Counted from the first letter of the stretch, positions 1 through 9,161 are shown. The stretch is DNA of 64,000 bases from Aurantibacter_A sp039941195 (GCF_039941195.1 NZ_JBDVFA010000063.1:1-64000); one strand, 5' to 3'. Translations and numbers: made by a program. The notes: generated by a model not told the origin, from the sequence alone.

Positions 1-1052
1 CCTACATCATTCTCTTAGAAGAAGCATTCAAAAAGAATACTAAAAGAGAGTTGGATCAAATCAATTTTTTAGAAAATGATGAAAATCCAGTGAATTATGA
101 AACCATTTATAATACGTACACCAATTTACGATCCATTCAAGAACGCATTAAGCCGTTACTACCATTATATATTTATGATGAAGATAGGGATGCAAGATTT
201 TCTTTTAAAGATTATCAAGATGATATTTTAGATTCAAAAGACGATTTATCAGAATATCTGTACGACAATGCATCAGACTTATTAGCAAATGCAACGAGTA
301 AATACGATTATAGAAAAGCTTATGATGATTTTTCTTATTTAGAAGAAATACATCCGGGTTACGATGATGTAAAAACAAAAATTGAAGAAGCTCATAATAA
401 AGGAGTTGATTTTGTAATAGTTCATATGCTTAATGATACAGATCAAATAATTCCATCAAAATTAGAAGAAGAACTTTTGAATTTCAACACGTATGGACTT
501 AATAATCTATGGACAAGGTACCATACCAATGCCATGAACAATATTGATTATGATTACGAAATGCAAGTTGCGTTCAGAACTATTTCAATTTCGCCAGAAC
601 GCGTAAATGAAAAGCAGGTTATAAAAGAAAAGCAAATAAAAGATGGATACAAGTACTTGTATGATAAAGATGGATCAATAGTAAAAGATAGTTTAGGCAA
701 GAAAATAAAAGTAGATAAATTCAAAACGGTACGATGTGATTTTTACCAGTTTACACAGAGTAAATCGGCACAAGTAACAGGTAATGTTAGCTATATAGAT
801 TTAAATTCTAAGCAGCAATTAAATACTTATCCACTTGCAAGTACTTTTATTTTCGAACATGTTTACGCCAATTATGATGGAGACAAGCGCGCTTTAGATA
901 ATGATCTTGTTGCTCAATTAGATTTGGCAGCAGTTGCTTTTCCCAACAACGAAGAAATGATTTACGATGCAGGCGAAGATTTAAAAGCTAGGATTAAAAA
1001 TATTATTACAAGGCACAAATTTGATCCAAACCGAAATCTATCAGCAAGATAA
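1..1052 (+). CDS. Uncharacterised protein, 5' end outside the window
   Basis: The reading frame is already open at base 3 and runs to a TAA at 1050-1052, so the gene starts upstream of the window. The internal TTG at 51 is not a convincing start because about 16 sensible codons precede it in frame. The visible part is about 350 residues, rich in Asp, Asn, Tyr and Lys. A segment around YDYRKAYDDFSYLEEIHPGY looks like one TPR-like helix pair. The C-terminal half has alternating beta-like stretches (VRCDFYQFTQSKSAQVTG) and may be a periplasmic or surface domain. No catalytic motif is visible and I do not recognise the family. It ends at a strong bidirectional terminator facing ytxJ. Confidence 0.82.
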   Translation, partial: YIILLEEAFKKNTKRELDQINFLENDENPVNYETIYNTYTNLRSIQERIKPLLPLYIYDEDRDARFSFKDYQDDILDSKDDLSEYLYDNASDLLANATSKYDYRKAYDDFSYLEEIHPGYDDVKTKIEEAHNKGVDFVIVHMLNDTDQIIPSKLEEELLNFNTYGLNNLWTRYHTNAMNNIDYDYEMQVAFRTISISPERVNEKQVIKEKQIKDGYKYLYDKDGSIVKDSLGKKIKVDKFKTVRCDFYQFTQSKSAQVTGNVSYIDLNSKQQLNTYPLASTFIFEHVYANYDGDKRALDNDLVAQLDLAAVAFPNNEEMIYDAGEDLKARIKNIITRHKFDPNRNLSAR

Positions 1053-1073
1053 ATTTCGATTTGTAAAAATATA

Positions 1074-1104
1074 AAGGGCCTTCTTAATTTTTAAGAAGGC
1101 CCTT
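1074..1104. terminator. Bidirectional intrinsic terminator
   Basis: Perfect 14-bp stem (1074-1087 with 1091-1104) around a TTT loop, AT-rich on both flanks. It lies between the converging unknown gene (ends 1052) and ytxJ (ends 1122) and can serve both. Confidence 0.88.
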
Positions 1105-1121
1105 ATATTTTGATTTATTTG

Positions 1122-1514
1122 CTATGCAAAGTCAACCAAATTAATATCATTAATACTTCCGTGCGAAGCATTGGCTACTGCCTTGCCGTTTTTTATAATC
1201 AGCAATTGCGGTGATTGATGAATCACTTGAAACTTATATCCTGCTTCATTAGAAATATCGCGAGACTTATGCAAATCCAAATAATAAACATCTGCTTGCT
1301 CTGGAGTTAAGCTAAAAGTATCAGTAAAAGTCCGAATAACCATTCTACTAATTCCACAAGTTGTAGAATGTTTAAATATTAATTGTGTTTTAGCTTTTGA
1401 TTTTTCTTTAATTTCATCAAGCTGATTGAGTGATGTTAATTCTATCCATGGAAAAACAGGGCTTTCCTTTTTTTCATTTGATGAATTTCCGAACAATGTT
1501 GAGAATAATCCCAT
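1122..1514 (-). CDS. ytxJ: Bacillithiol-system redox protein YtxJ
   Basis: A 130-residue thioredoxin-like protein of the YtxJ family, linked to bacillithiol-dependent thiol chemistry in Firmicutes and many Bacteroidota. The diagnostic segment is KHSTTCGISRMV with a single cysteine at about residue 53. That suits a monothiol bacilliredoxin-like role rather than a CxxC thioredoxin. The central SPQLLIIKNGKAV stretch is the thioredoxin-fold strand after the cis-Pro (HQSPQ). There is no signal peptide, so it is cytosolic. It is divergent from clpB with 163 bp between them, which suggests a shared stress-gene neighbourhood. The assignment is firm at family level; its physiological partner is not shown by the sequence. 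Confidence 0.85.
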   Translation of the reverse strand: MGLFSTLFGNSSNEKKESPVFPWIELTSLNQLDEIKEKSKAKTQLIFKHSTTCGISRMVIRTFTDTFSLTPEQADVYYLDLHKSRDISNEAGYKFQVIHQSPQLLIIKNGKAVANASHGSINDINLVDFA

Positions 1515-1567
1515 ATAATAATTTTAATCAGTAAGTCGTAACTTAGTTATTAGCTTACAAACTGCCG

Positions 1568-1602
1568 AAATGTCTTGTTATTATTGATTAATCAAGACAT
1601 TT
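1568..1602. promoter_or_regulatory. 10-bp inverted repeat upstream of clpB
   Basis: Perfect arms AAATGTCTTG (1568-1577) and CAAGACATTT (1593-1602) are separated by 15 AT-rich bases. The site ends 75 bp before the clpB start and lies in the ytxJ/clpB divergent region. It is not a CIRCE (HrcA) element. It could be an operator or, if transcribed, a hairpin. Function is inferred from position only. Confidence 0.45.
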
Positions 1603-1630
1603 TGTCTGCTTGCATTCGTTGGTAAGGTTG
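1600..1630 (+). promoter_or_regulatory. Candidate clpB promoter
   Basis: TTTTG at 1600-1604 and TAAGGTTG at 1623-1630 are 18 bp apart. This is one mismatch from the Bacteroidota -7 consensus TANNTTTG with a TTTG-like -33 box. The -33-like box overlaps the right arm of the inverted repeat, which would allow repression or activation. Confidence 0.3.
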
Positions 1631-1677
1631 TTGACCATACCATTTAAAACAAAGATAAAAGAACAAAATATATAATT

Positions 1678-4278
1678 ATGAACCCAAACAATTTTACAAC
1701 TAAATCGCAAGAAGCGCTACAATTAGCGCAACAACTTGCACAAGAATTTGGGCATCAACAAATAGAAAATGAACATATTTTCAAAGCCATTATGCAGGTT
1801 GATGAAAACGTGTTACCTTTTTTATTAAAGAAACTAAGTGTAAATGTTTCATTGCTCAATCAAATATTAGATAAAGAACTAGAGAGTTATCCTAAAGTTT
1901 CGGGAGGCGAAATTATGTTATCTCGAGAAGCAGGCAAAACTGTAAATGAAGCGAGTATTATCGCCAAAAAAATGGAAGACGAATATGTTTCAATAGAACA
2001 TTTTCTGCTTGCCATTTTTAAGTCTAAAAGTAAGATATCTCAAATTTTAAAAGATCAAGGTGTTAATGAAAAGCATCTGAAAGCCGCTATTGAAGAATTA
2101 CGAAAAGGGGGAAAAGTTACTTCGCAAAGCGCTGAAGAAACCTATAACTCTTTGGATAAATATGCGCGAAATTTAAATCAGATGGCAGATAGCGGTAAGC
2201 TAGACCCTGTTATTGGCCGAGATGAAGAAATTCGAAGAATTCTCCAAATTCTTTCACGAAGAACCAAAAACAATCCAATGTTAGTTGGTGAGCCAGGCAC
2301 TGGTAAAACTGCCATTGCAGAAGGACTAGCACATAGAATTGTACAAGGCGATATTCCAGAAAATTTAAAGGATAAAGTCATTTATTCTTTAGATATGGGC
2401 GCTTTAATTGCAGGTGCAAAATATAAAGGTGAATTTGAAGAACGCCTAAAATCGGTAATTAAAGAGGTAACAAGTTCTGATGGTAATATTGTTTTGTTTA
2501 TTGATGAAATTCACACTTTAGTAGGTGCTGGCGGTGGACAAGGTGCAATGGATGCAGCAAACATTTTAAAACCAGCATTAGCACGTGGCGAGTTACGAGC
2601 AATAGGTGCAACAACTTTAGATGAATACCAGAAGTATTTTGAAAAAGACAAAGCCTTAGAACGCCGTTTTCAAAAAGTAATCGTGAACGAGCCAGATACC
2701 GAAAGCGCAATTTCAATTCTGAGAGGAATCAAAGAAAAATACGAAGCACATCATAAAGTAAGGATAAAAGATGAAGCAGTAATTGCCGCTGTAGAATTAT
2801 CGCAGCGCTACATCACTAATCGTTTTTTACCAGATAAGGCGATTGACTTGATGGACGAAGCAGCATCAAAACTGCGGATGGAAATCAATTCAAAACCAGA
2901 AGAACTGGATGTGCTTGATCGTAAAATAATGCAACTAGAAATTGAGATTGAAGCGATAAAACGTGAAAACGATAAAGCAAAATTAAAATCTTTAAATGCA
3001 GATTTAGCGAACATAAAAGAAGATCGTAATGAGATTTTTGCTAAATGGGAAAGCGAAAAAACTGTGGTTGATAATATTCAAAAAACAAAAGAGAATATTG
3101 AAAATTATAAAATTGAAGCAGACCGTGCAGAGCGAAATGGCGATTATGGTAAGGTAGCCGAATTGCGTTATGGTAAAATAAAAGATGCACAAGAAAAGTT
3201 AGACCAACTGAATCTTGAAATGCAAGAACAGCAAAATGGAAACACACTCATTAAAGAGGAAGTTACTAATGAAGACATTGCTGAAGTTGTAGCAAAATGG
3301 ACAGGAATTCCTGTAACTAAAATGCTACAAAGCGAACGTGAAAAACTATTGCAATTGGAAGATGTTTTACACAAACGCGTTGTGGGGCAAGAAGAAGCAA
3401 TTCAAGCAGTATCCGATGCAATTAGAAGAAGTAGAGCAGGATTACAAGATGCAAAAAAACCTATTGGATCCTTCTTATTTTTAGGGACTACAGGAGTTGG
3501 TAAGACAGAGCTTGCAAAAACTTTGGCGGCCTATTTATTTGATGATGAAAATGCAATGACTCGTATTGACATGAGCGAATATCAAGAACGTCATTCAGTA
3601 AGTAGATTGGTTGGAGCACCTCCAGGGTATGTTGGTTATGACGAAGGTGGCCAGCTAACAGAAGCGGTTCGACGTCGCCCCTACTCTGTTGTATTATTAG
3701 ATGAAATTGAAAAAGCGCATCCCGATACTTTTAATGTGCTGTTGCAAGTTTTAGACGAAGGAAGGCTAACCGATAATAAAGGTAGAGTCGCGGATTTTAA
3801 AAATGCAATAATTATTATGACAAGTAATATGGGAAGTCATATTATTCAGGAGAAATTTGAAAATACAAAAGACATTCACAGTGCAACGGAAGCTGCCCGT
3901 GTTGAAGTTCTTGGCTTACTAAAACAAAGTGTAAGACCAGAGTTTTTAAATAGAATTGATGACATAATTATGTTCACACCATTAAATAAGGAGAACATTG
4001 CTGAAATTGTACGCCTACAAATAGATCAATTGAAAAAAATGTTAAGCAAACAACATATCACCATTGATGCAACAGAAGATGCAATAAAATACTTAGCAGA
4101 AAAAGGTTATGATCCACAGTATGGCGCTAGACCAATTAAACGAGTGATACAAAAAGATGTATTGAATAATCTTTCAAAAGAACTTTTGAAAGGCGTGATA
4201 AAATCTGAAAGTATTGTTTTAATAGACAGTTTTGATGATGAATTAGTATTTAGAAATCAGGATCAGTTGGTACAGTAA
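1678..4278 (+). CDS. clpB: ATP-dependent disaggregase ClpB
   Basis: ClpB is a hexameric AAA+ chaperone that, with DnaK, pulls proteins out of aggregates. At 866 residues it has the normal family length. The order is: N-terminal Clp repeat domain (about 1-145), first AAA+ module with Walker A GEPGTGKT at 204-211 and Walker B VLFIDEIHTL, coiled-coil middle domain (about 400-530, Lys/Glu-rich) that separates ClpB from ClpA/ClpC, and second AAA+ module with Walker A GTTGVGKT at 603-610. The C-terminal small domain carries GYDPQYGARPIKR. Start is the ATG at 1678; the N-terminus MNPNNFTTKSQEALQLAQQ is canonical. It has its own terminator and appears monocistronic. An inverted repeat just upstream may mediate heat control. 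Confidence 0.97.
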   Translation: MNPNNFTTKSQEALQLAQQLAQEFGHQQIENEHIFKAIMQVDENVLPFLLKKLSVNVSLLNQILDKELESYPKVSGGEIMLSREAGKTVNEASIIAKKMEDEYVSIEHFLLAIFKSKSKISQILKDQGVNEKHLKAAIEELRKGGKVTSQSAEETYNSLDKYARNLNQMADSGKLDPVIGRDEEIRRILQILSRRTKNNPMLVGEPGTGKTAIAEGLAHRIVQGDIPENLKDKVIYSLDMGALIAGAKYKGEFEERLKSVIKEVTSSDGNIVLFIDEIHTLVGAGGGQGAMDAANILKPALARGELRAIGATTLDEYQKYFEKDKALERRFQKVIVNEPDTESAISILRGIKEKYEAHHKVRIKDEAVIAAVELSQRYITNRFLPDKAIDLMDEAASKLRMEINSKPEELDVLDRKIMQLEIEIEAIKRENDKAKLKSLNADLANIKEDRNEIFAKWESEKTVVDNIQKTKENIENYKIEADRAERNGDYGKVAELRYGKIKDAQEKLDQLNLEMQEQQNGNTLIKEEVTNEDIAEVVAKWTGIPVTKMLQSEREKLLQLEDVLHKRVVGQEEAIQAVSDAIRRSRAGLQDAKKPIGSFLFLGTTGVGKTELAKTLAAYLFDDENAMTRIDMSEYQERHSVSRLVGAPPGYVGYDEGGQLTEAVRRRPYSVVLLDEIEKAHPDTFNVLLQVLDEGRLTDNKGRVADFKNAIIIMTSNMGSHIIQEKFENTKDIHSATEAARVEVLGLLKQSVRPEFLNRIDDIIMFTPLNKENIAEIVRLQIDQLKKMLSKQHITIDATEDAIKYLAEKGYDPQYGARPIKRVIQKDVLNNLSKELLKGVIKSESIVLIDSFDDELVFRNQDQLVQ

Positions 4279-4296
4279 AAATTGCCATTGCGGAAG

Positions 4297-4332
4297 AACA
4301 CCTTTCATATTTTTCATGAAAGGTGTTTTTTT
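4297..4332 (+). terminator. clpB terminator
   Basis: Perfect 12-bp stem (4297-4308 with 4316-4327), 7-nt loop, then a run of T to 4332. It starts 18 bp after the clpB stop. Confidence 0.9.
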
Positions 4333-4391
4333 ATGGAATATAAATACCATGCAGTATATAGTTTTTTTATATTCGTATAAAAATAAGTCAA

Positions 4392-4988
4392 ATGTCAAGC
4401 AAGGCGGAAAGAACTTCACAATACATCATCGAAACCGTCGCCCCTGTTTTCAATAAACACGGTTATATTGGAACCAGTATGAGCGACCTTACGGAAGCAA
4501 CTGGTTTAACAAAGGGAGCAATTTATGGCAACTTTGAAAACAAAGAAGCCCTTGCACTTGCATCATACGAATATAATAGCAGACTTTTACTTGATAAGAT
4601 TGACGAACTTTTAGCTATACCAGGTTCTGCCTTAGATAAGGTTTACAATTTAACCAAGTTCTACAAACAGTACGATATTTTCACTATTGAAATGGGTGGA
4701 TGCCCGGTTTTAAATACTGGTGTAGATTCTTTTAATAACAATAGATTATTAAGTGCAGCAAATCGTGAAGTACTTCGCGATATTGAAGGAAAGATTGCTT
4801 TAGTTTTAGAAAATGGTGTAAATAATAAAGAAATAAATTTACCAGTTACCCCATTACAATTTGCCAAGCAATTGTTTACCATGCTAATGGGTGCAATATC
4901 CATGTTTACAATTACGCAAGACCGTAAATATCTAATTAACACGGTTGCCTATCTTGATTTACTAATTAAGAACGAGCTTGTAAAATAG
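4392..4988 (+). CDS. TetR/AcrR-family transcriptional regulator
   Basis: A 198-residue one-component regulator. The N-terminal helix-turn-helix is typical of the family: HGYIGTSMSDLTEATGLTKG then AIYGNFENKEALALAS (about residues 25-60). The C-terminal ligand-binding part is all-helical and ends with a hydrophobic dimer helix pair (FAKQLFTMLMGAISMFTI). TetR repressors usually control a nearby efflux or metabolic gene and release DNA on ligand binding. Neither neighbour (clpB, porP-like gene) is an obvious target and a terminator follows, so it appears to stand alone. Ligand and target cannot be read from the sequence. Confidence 0.9.
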   Translation: MSSKAERTSQYIIETVAPVFNKHGYIGTSMSDLTEATGLTKGAIYGNFENKEALALASYEYNSRLLLDKIDELLAIPGSALDKVYNLTKFYKQYDIFTIEMGGCPVLNTGVDSFNNNRLLSAANREVLRDIEGKIALVLENGVNNKEINLPVTPLQFAKQLFTMLMGAISMFTITQDRKYLINTVAYLDLLIKNELVK

Positions 4989-5103
4989 GCGTCCCACACA
5001 ACGTTTAATTAAATCCCATTTTTAATTCAACTGATATTTTGCACTACTTATTTCGTTGAATATTATTTCGATTCAATAAACTTTTTTAAGTTATAACGAT
5101 AAA

Positions 5104-5135
5104 AAAAGAGCCGTAGTTTTCACTAGGGCTCTTTT
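5104..5135. terminator. Bidirectional terminator between tetR-like and porP-like genes
   Basis: AAAAGAGCC (5104-5112) pairs with GGCTCTTTT (5127-5135). Three more pairs lie inside one mismatch. A-rich and T-rich flanks suit termination of both converging genes. Confidence 0.75.
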
Positions 5136-5155
5136 CAATTTGCGGTATTGTTCAG

Positions 5156-7078
5156 TTATTTACCTACAACTCTAAAGACCCATGTCTTTTCTGCATAGCG
5201 ACCATTGTAATTACTATCTCTAGCTTTACGTGCTTCTGTCATCGTAGTGTAACGTTCTAGATATACATAGTTGTAATTGTTCTTACTTCTTAAGAAAGTT
5301 TGCGCATTAACTCCTTTTCTTTTTAAATCTGCTAAAAATGCATCGTGGTATTTTTTAGTACCAAATACGTTAGCTATTAAATAGAAGCCAGGTTCCAATC
5401 CATCTTCAGTTTGCACTTCTTCGTACTTCTCACCAGCTTTTGGTTGCACTTTTTCAGGTTCAACTTCTGCAATAGCTGCCTTGGCTTGAGCAATAGAATC
5501 TTGTACCCTTTCTAGTTCTTTAGCTTGTAATGCCTCCGCTTGTACTTTTTTAACGGCCGCAATAGAATCTATGCGTTTTTGTGCAATTGCTTTTTCGGTT
5601 TCAGCTTTTTCTTTTGCCTGACGCTCAAGAGCAGCCTTTTCATTTGCTTGGCGTTCCAATTCAGCTTTCTTCTCGGCTGCTTCTTTAGCGGTAGCAGCTT
5701 TCATTTCATTCGCTTTCTCTTCTGCCTTACGTAATTCTTCCCTTTGCTTCTCTTCTAAAGTTGCCGCTTTGGCATCTGCCAATTCTTTTTCCTTAGCTTC
5801 CTTTAAATCCTTTTTAATTTGCTCTTGCTCCGCTTTAGCAATACGCTCATTCTCTTTTGCTTCCTCTGCTAATATATCCTTCTCAGCTTTTGCTAAATTT
5901 TCTTGCTCTTTTTTCAAACGCTTCGCTTCAGCTGCAGCTTCCTTTTCAGCCTCTTTTGCTGCCTTACGTTGTTCCTTAGTACTTACTTCTGCAACCTCAT
6001 CAGTCTCTTTTGTAGCTTCACTTACCGCATCTCCAATTTCCTCTTCTTTTGGCTCTTCAGTTTCATTAGCAAGCTCCTCAGCCTTTTTGAGTTCCTCTTT
6101 TATATCTTCTTCATCACCAATAACAACTTCCTCATCAATATCTTCACCATAAACGGCTGTAACATCTCGCTCTTCAACTTTTCCTAAGAAATAAGATGCA
6201 ATAATTTCAAACGAAGGATCTTTAGAGTTTATCGAAGCACTTGTTCCGAATTCAAATACGGCACCTAGGTTAAACTTTTTAAGAAATGTACCTCCAGCTC
6301 CTACACCTACACCATAAAAATTATTGTACCCCACTTGCGCCCAATATTTTGATGTGCGCAATAATGAAAGTACTCCAATCTGATTTTGTTGTTGTGGTAT
6401 GGTTCGCAAATAAAGAGATGGTCGAATTAAAGCTTTTTGTTTTCCTAAATTAAGCGGAAAATCATAAGACATCATTCCCATAAAAATTTTATCCGCAGCA
6501 GGGGTATTAGACTCTTTAGCTCTAAAGTTATAATCAAATAAATTCTCAGAAGCTAGACTTAAGGTAAGTCGTTCAACACTTAAAGAAGCCCCCGGCGCCC
6601 ATTGCAAAATAAAATCACTAGTAGTTCCTGAAACAGGTAAAGGCAATTGAGAATCTTCTTCAAATCGAGTATCTGCTAATTCTTGCACAAAACCAAATAA
6701 ATTAAACCCATAGGCTAATCGAACACTTTCACTAAATTGTATTTGTCTCGAGTAATTTAGGACTCCCCCTGTATTAAAGAATATACCAGTATTATGCTGA
6801 AAAAAAGCTGCACCTACAGCAGACTTTTCATTAAGTTTTCTAGAGTAATTTACATACAATGTCGTAGGGTCTGCATCAATATCTTGCCACTGCCAACGAG
6901 TCCATACAGCAATCGATTCAGGATCATTTCTATCTAATGCGAAAACGGGATTAAAAAGACTCGAATTATAGGTTGTAAGATTATGCTGTCTGAGGTCAGC
7001 GGGAAGACGTACCTCGTCTTGGGCTGAAATCTTCAAAACAGATAAGAAAATTAAAATAGGTAGTGTGATTCTGAGCAT
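5156..7078 (-). CDS. PorP/SprF-type membrane protein with coiled-coil and SPOR-like C-terminus
   Basis: The N-terminal ~300 residues form a PorP/SprF-type outer-membrane barrel of the type IX secretion/gliding family. It has the typical opening LFNPVFALDRNDPESIAVWT and ends near SFEIIASYFLGKVE. Then come about 220 residues of highly charged Ala/Glu/Lys coiled coil, and a C-terminal domain (last ~90 residues, from GFYLIANVFGTKKYHDAFL to the end) resembling a SPOR peptidoglycan-binding fold. The protein could therefore span from outer membrane to peptidoglycan. The signal peptide is clean from the ATG at 7078 (MLRITLPILIFLSVLKISAQ); an in-frame ATG at 7111 would add 11 residues. It lacks other T9SS genes nearby, so it is an orphan paralogue rather than the core PorP. 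Confidence 0.85.
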   Translation of the reverse strand: MLRITLPILIFLSVLKISAQDEVRLPADLRQHNLTTYNSSLFNPVFALDRNDPESIAVWTRWQWQDIDADPTTLYVNYSRKLNEKSAVGAAFFQHNTGIFFNTGGVLNYSRQIQFSESVRLAYGFNLFGFVQELADTRFEEDSQLPLPVSGTTSDFILQWAPGASLSVERLTLSLASENLFDYNFRAKESNTPAADKIFMGMMSYDFPLNLGKQKALIRPSLYLRTIPQQQNQIGVLSLLRTSKYWAQVGYNNFYGVGVGAGGTFLKKFNLGAVFEFGTSASINSKDPSFEIIASYFLGKVEERDVTAVYGEDIDEEVVIGDEEDIKEELKKAEELANETEEPKEEEIGDAVSEATKETDEVAEVSTKEQRKAAKEAEKEAAAEAKRLKKEQENLAKAEKDILAEEAKENERIAKAEQEQIKKDLKEAKEKELADAKAATLEEKQREELRKAEEKANEMKAATAKEAAEKKAELERQANEKAALERQAKEKAETEKAIAQKRIDSIAAVKKVQAEALQAKELERVQDSIAQAKAAIAEVEPEKVQPKAGEKYEEVQTEDGLEPGFYLIANVFGTKKYHDAFLADLKRKGVNAQTFLRSKNNYNYVYLERYTTMTEARKARDSNYNGRYAEKTWVFRVVGK

Positions 7079-7269
7079 ATGCAAAAAAACAAAAAACAAC
7101 GAGTTTTGCATACTATTTTCTGATTATTTTAGTTTGAATATCAGAAAAGTTGTCAACAATTGTTGTCGGCCTCAATAATACCAAACAAAATACGACGTTA
7201 TACTATTAGAAAATTTTAAAAATAGTAGCATAACTTCTACGATTTAATCGAGTAATAAATTACTTATCA

Positions 7270-7821
7270 ATGAAAACAATTCGACTTTTAATTTTACTGT
7301 CATTAACCATTGGTTTTTTAGGTTGTAAAGACGAGCCTAATAATGACGCAGTTGAACAAATAGTTGATGAAGGCACTTCTACATTTTACTTAATTCGCCA
7401 CGCAGAAAAAGATCGTTCCGACCCTGATAACACGGACCCTGAATTATCTCAAAAAGGATTAGGACGTGCCATGCATTGGGCAGAAATATTAGCCGAAGTA
7501 CCAATTGATGCAATTTATTCTACGGATTACCAACGCACGGCCATGACCGCTGCACCTACTTCTGTAAAAAAAGATGTAGACGTAATTTATTACGACCCAA
7601 GTAGTATGGATATTGCCCAATTTAAATCGGATAATTTAAATAAGAATGTTTTAGTAGTTGGTCACAGTAATACAACTCCTGAATTTGCAAATCAATTAAT
7701 GGGTGTTGATAAGTATTACGAGTTAGATGATAGTGATAATGGAAGCCTTTTTATAGTACAAATAACAAATGGAATTGCTTCAGTACAAAAGCTAAATTTT
7801 AATTGTAATTGTCCCGATTAA
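7270..7821 (+). CDS. Histidine phosphatase (SixA/phosphoglycerate-mutase-like) lipoprotein
   Basis: A 183-residue member of the histidine phosphatase superfamily. The catalytic motif is LIRHAEKD (about residues 42-49), with His as the phospho-acceptor and Arg beside it. The second His is in VVGHSNTTPE. The N-terminus MKTIRLLILLSLTIGFLGCK is a lipoprotein signal with lipobox LGC, so it should act on the periplasmic side of a membrane. The small size and the GHSN motif are closest to SixA-like phosphatases, but the substrate is unknown. Its last 23 bp overlap the end of the converging DUF6503 gene, an unusually tight tail-to-tail arrangement without room for a terminator. Confidence 0.85.
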   Translation: MKTIRLLILLSLTIGFLGCKDEPNNDAVEQIVDEGTSTFYLIRHAEKDRSDPDNTDPELSQKGLGRAMHWAEILAEVPIDAIYSTDYQRTAMTAAPTSVKKDVDVIYYDPSSMDIAQFKSDNLNKNVLVVGHSNTTPEFANQLMGVDKYYELDDSDNGSLFIVQITNGIASVQKLNFNCNCPD

Positions 7822-8551
7822 CTTTAATATCCTCTAATTCTATTTTAGAGAGTAATTCTAAACTACCGGCCTCAAATAAACTATCTATTTTTAAGATAGA
7901 AGTATTCAAATCTTTTGTTTTGTAATTTTTATAATCTACAAAACGAATTCCGTTTACATACCTTTCATTAAAAGCTTCCCGAAAGCGCATTCCACCTCCA
8001 TCAGTATGAAATTCATACGATAAATAATCTGGTGTCATTTTCTTAGTATTAAACCAATATACATAGGTGTCATCAAAATCTTCACCACCATTTTCCTGCT
8101 CAAAAGTAACTTTAATTTTATGATAACTTTTTTCTTTTAGCACCACCTTTCCTAACATCTCTTTTTTAACTGCAGGGTCGTTTAGTCCGTAAGGTAAATT
8201 TGCAAAGTAATGCACAGAATTTATCGAATTCCCATATTTAATTGCCATGGAATCTTCAATCCTAATTAAAGTATCATTCACAAACCTTTGAAATTCTTGA
8301 TTCGAATAAACATCTAAAACAGTGTCAAATTCAGTAACACTTATTCGTTTTAAAATTTGTTGGTCCCCATTATTTTCTGATATATATATTAAATTTCTAA
8401 AAGTGAAACTGCGAGTTGTATTTTCATAGAGTGCTCCCCCACTCACTTCAATACTTTTATCTACCACTTGCTGCGCCGTTAACTGATCTTTGGTAGTCGA
8501 TTTACACGCGGATAAAATTAAAATTCCAATAATAACAATAAGTCTCTTCAT
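7799..8551 (-). CDS. DUF6503-type lipoprotein of unknown function
   Basis: A 250-residue protein with a lipoprotein signal (MKRLIVIIGILILSACKS, lipobox SAC). The body matches my memory of the DUF6503 family common in flavobacteria: an opening helix (AQQVVDKSIEVSGG) then many antiparallel strands (YVYWFNTKKMTPDYLSYEF). The fold is probably a beta-rich barrel or shell that holds lipid or another lipoprotein, similar to LolA/LppX-like folds, but that is inference. No catalytic residues are evident. The 3' end overlaps the histidine phosphatase gene on the other strand. Confidence 0.75.
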   Translation of the reverse strand: MKRLIVIIGILILSACKSTTKDQLTAQQVVDKSIEVSGGALYENTTRSFTFRNLIYISENNGDQQILKRISVTEFDTVLDVYSNQEFQRFVNDTLIRIEDSMAIKYGNSINSVHYFANLPYGLNDPAVKKEMLGKVVLKEKSYHKIKVTFEQENGGEDFDDTYVYWFNTKKMTPDYLSYEFHTDGGGMRFREAFNERYVNGIRFVDYKNYKTKDLNTSILKIDSLFEAGSLELLSKIELEDIKVNRDNYN

Positions 8552-8667
8552 ATTATATTTAATAATTTTCCAACTTTTTAGAAATATGATTCTATTAATC
8601 GGATAAAGGATGCATTCATTACATAAGAATTTAGGAAGCTTAGCATAATTGTTACTATTTTTACACG

Positions 8668-9132
8668 GTGGTACAGAAAAACATCAATATAAAAAATAAG
8701 AAAGCTCGTTTCGAGTATGAAATACTTGACAAATATACAGCGGGAATTGTTTTATCAGGAACTGAGATAAAATCTATTCGGTTAGGCAAAGCGTCAATTA
8801 CAGAAAGCTTTTGCGAGTTTAACGATAAGGGTGAACTTTTTATCATAAATATGCAAGTAGATGAGTATTCACATGCCTCGCATTTTAATCACAAACCAAA
8901 AGCGGCCCGTAAGTTATTATTAAACAAACAAGAGCTTAAGAAGCTTTTAAAAGAAGTTAATTCTTCTGGTAATACTATTGTGCCACTTAATCTATTTGTA
9001 AACGACAGGGGGTTAGCCAAAATGAATATTGCTTTGGCGAAAGGTAAGAAGCTTTACGACAAACGAGAGACTATTAAAGATCGCGACAATAAAAGAGATT
9101 TGGCTCGTATTAAAAAGAGTTTTAATAACTAG
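8668..9132 (+). CDS. smpB: SsrA-binding protein SmpB
   Basis: SmpB binds tmRNA and delivers it to stalled ribosomes for trans-translation. The 154 residues match the family throughout: NIKNKKARFEYEILDKYTAG, the RNA-binding segment LSGTEIKSIRLGKASI, and the basic C-terminal tail GKKLYDKRETIKDRDNKRDL that enters the mRNA channel. The start is GTG at 8668; no in-frame ATG exists near the conserved N-terminus, so a non-ATG start is forced. The tmRNA gene (ssrA) was not found in the window. It is divergent from the DUF6503 gene. Confidence 0.96.
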   Translation: MVQKNINIKNKKARFEYEILDKYTAGIVLSGTEIKSIRLGKASITESFCEFNDKGELFIINMQVDEYSHASHFNHKPKAARKLLLNKQELKKLLKEVNSSGNTIVPLNLFVNDRGLAKMNIALAKGKKLYDKRETIKDRDNKRDLARIKKSFNN

Positions 9133-9145
9133 CCTTCACACACTA

Positions 9146-9161
9146 CTATTAAATTTAATAG
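9146..9161. repeat. 16-bp perfect palindrome after smpB
   Basis: CTATTAAATTTAATAG is a perfect palindrome 13 bp past the smpB stop. It has no T-tract and is too AT-rich to be a convincing terminator. It may be chance in an AT-rich genome. Confidence 0.3.

Noticed and set aside
2178..3374. Several open frames antisense to clpB
   Set aside because: Out of frame with a fully conserved ClpB; none has independent support.
5540..6187. Open frames opposite the coiled-coil part of the PorP-like gene
   Set aside because: They are Ser/Phe-rich mirror images of the Lys/Glu/Ala repeat region, with no start signals or known motifs; they are antisense shadows.
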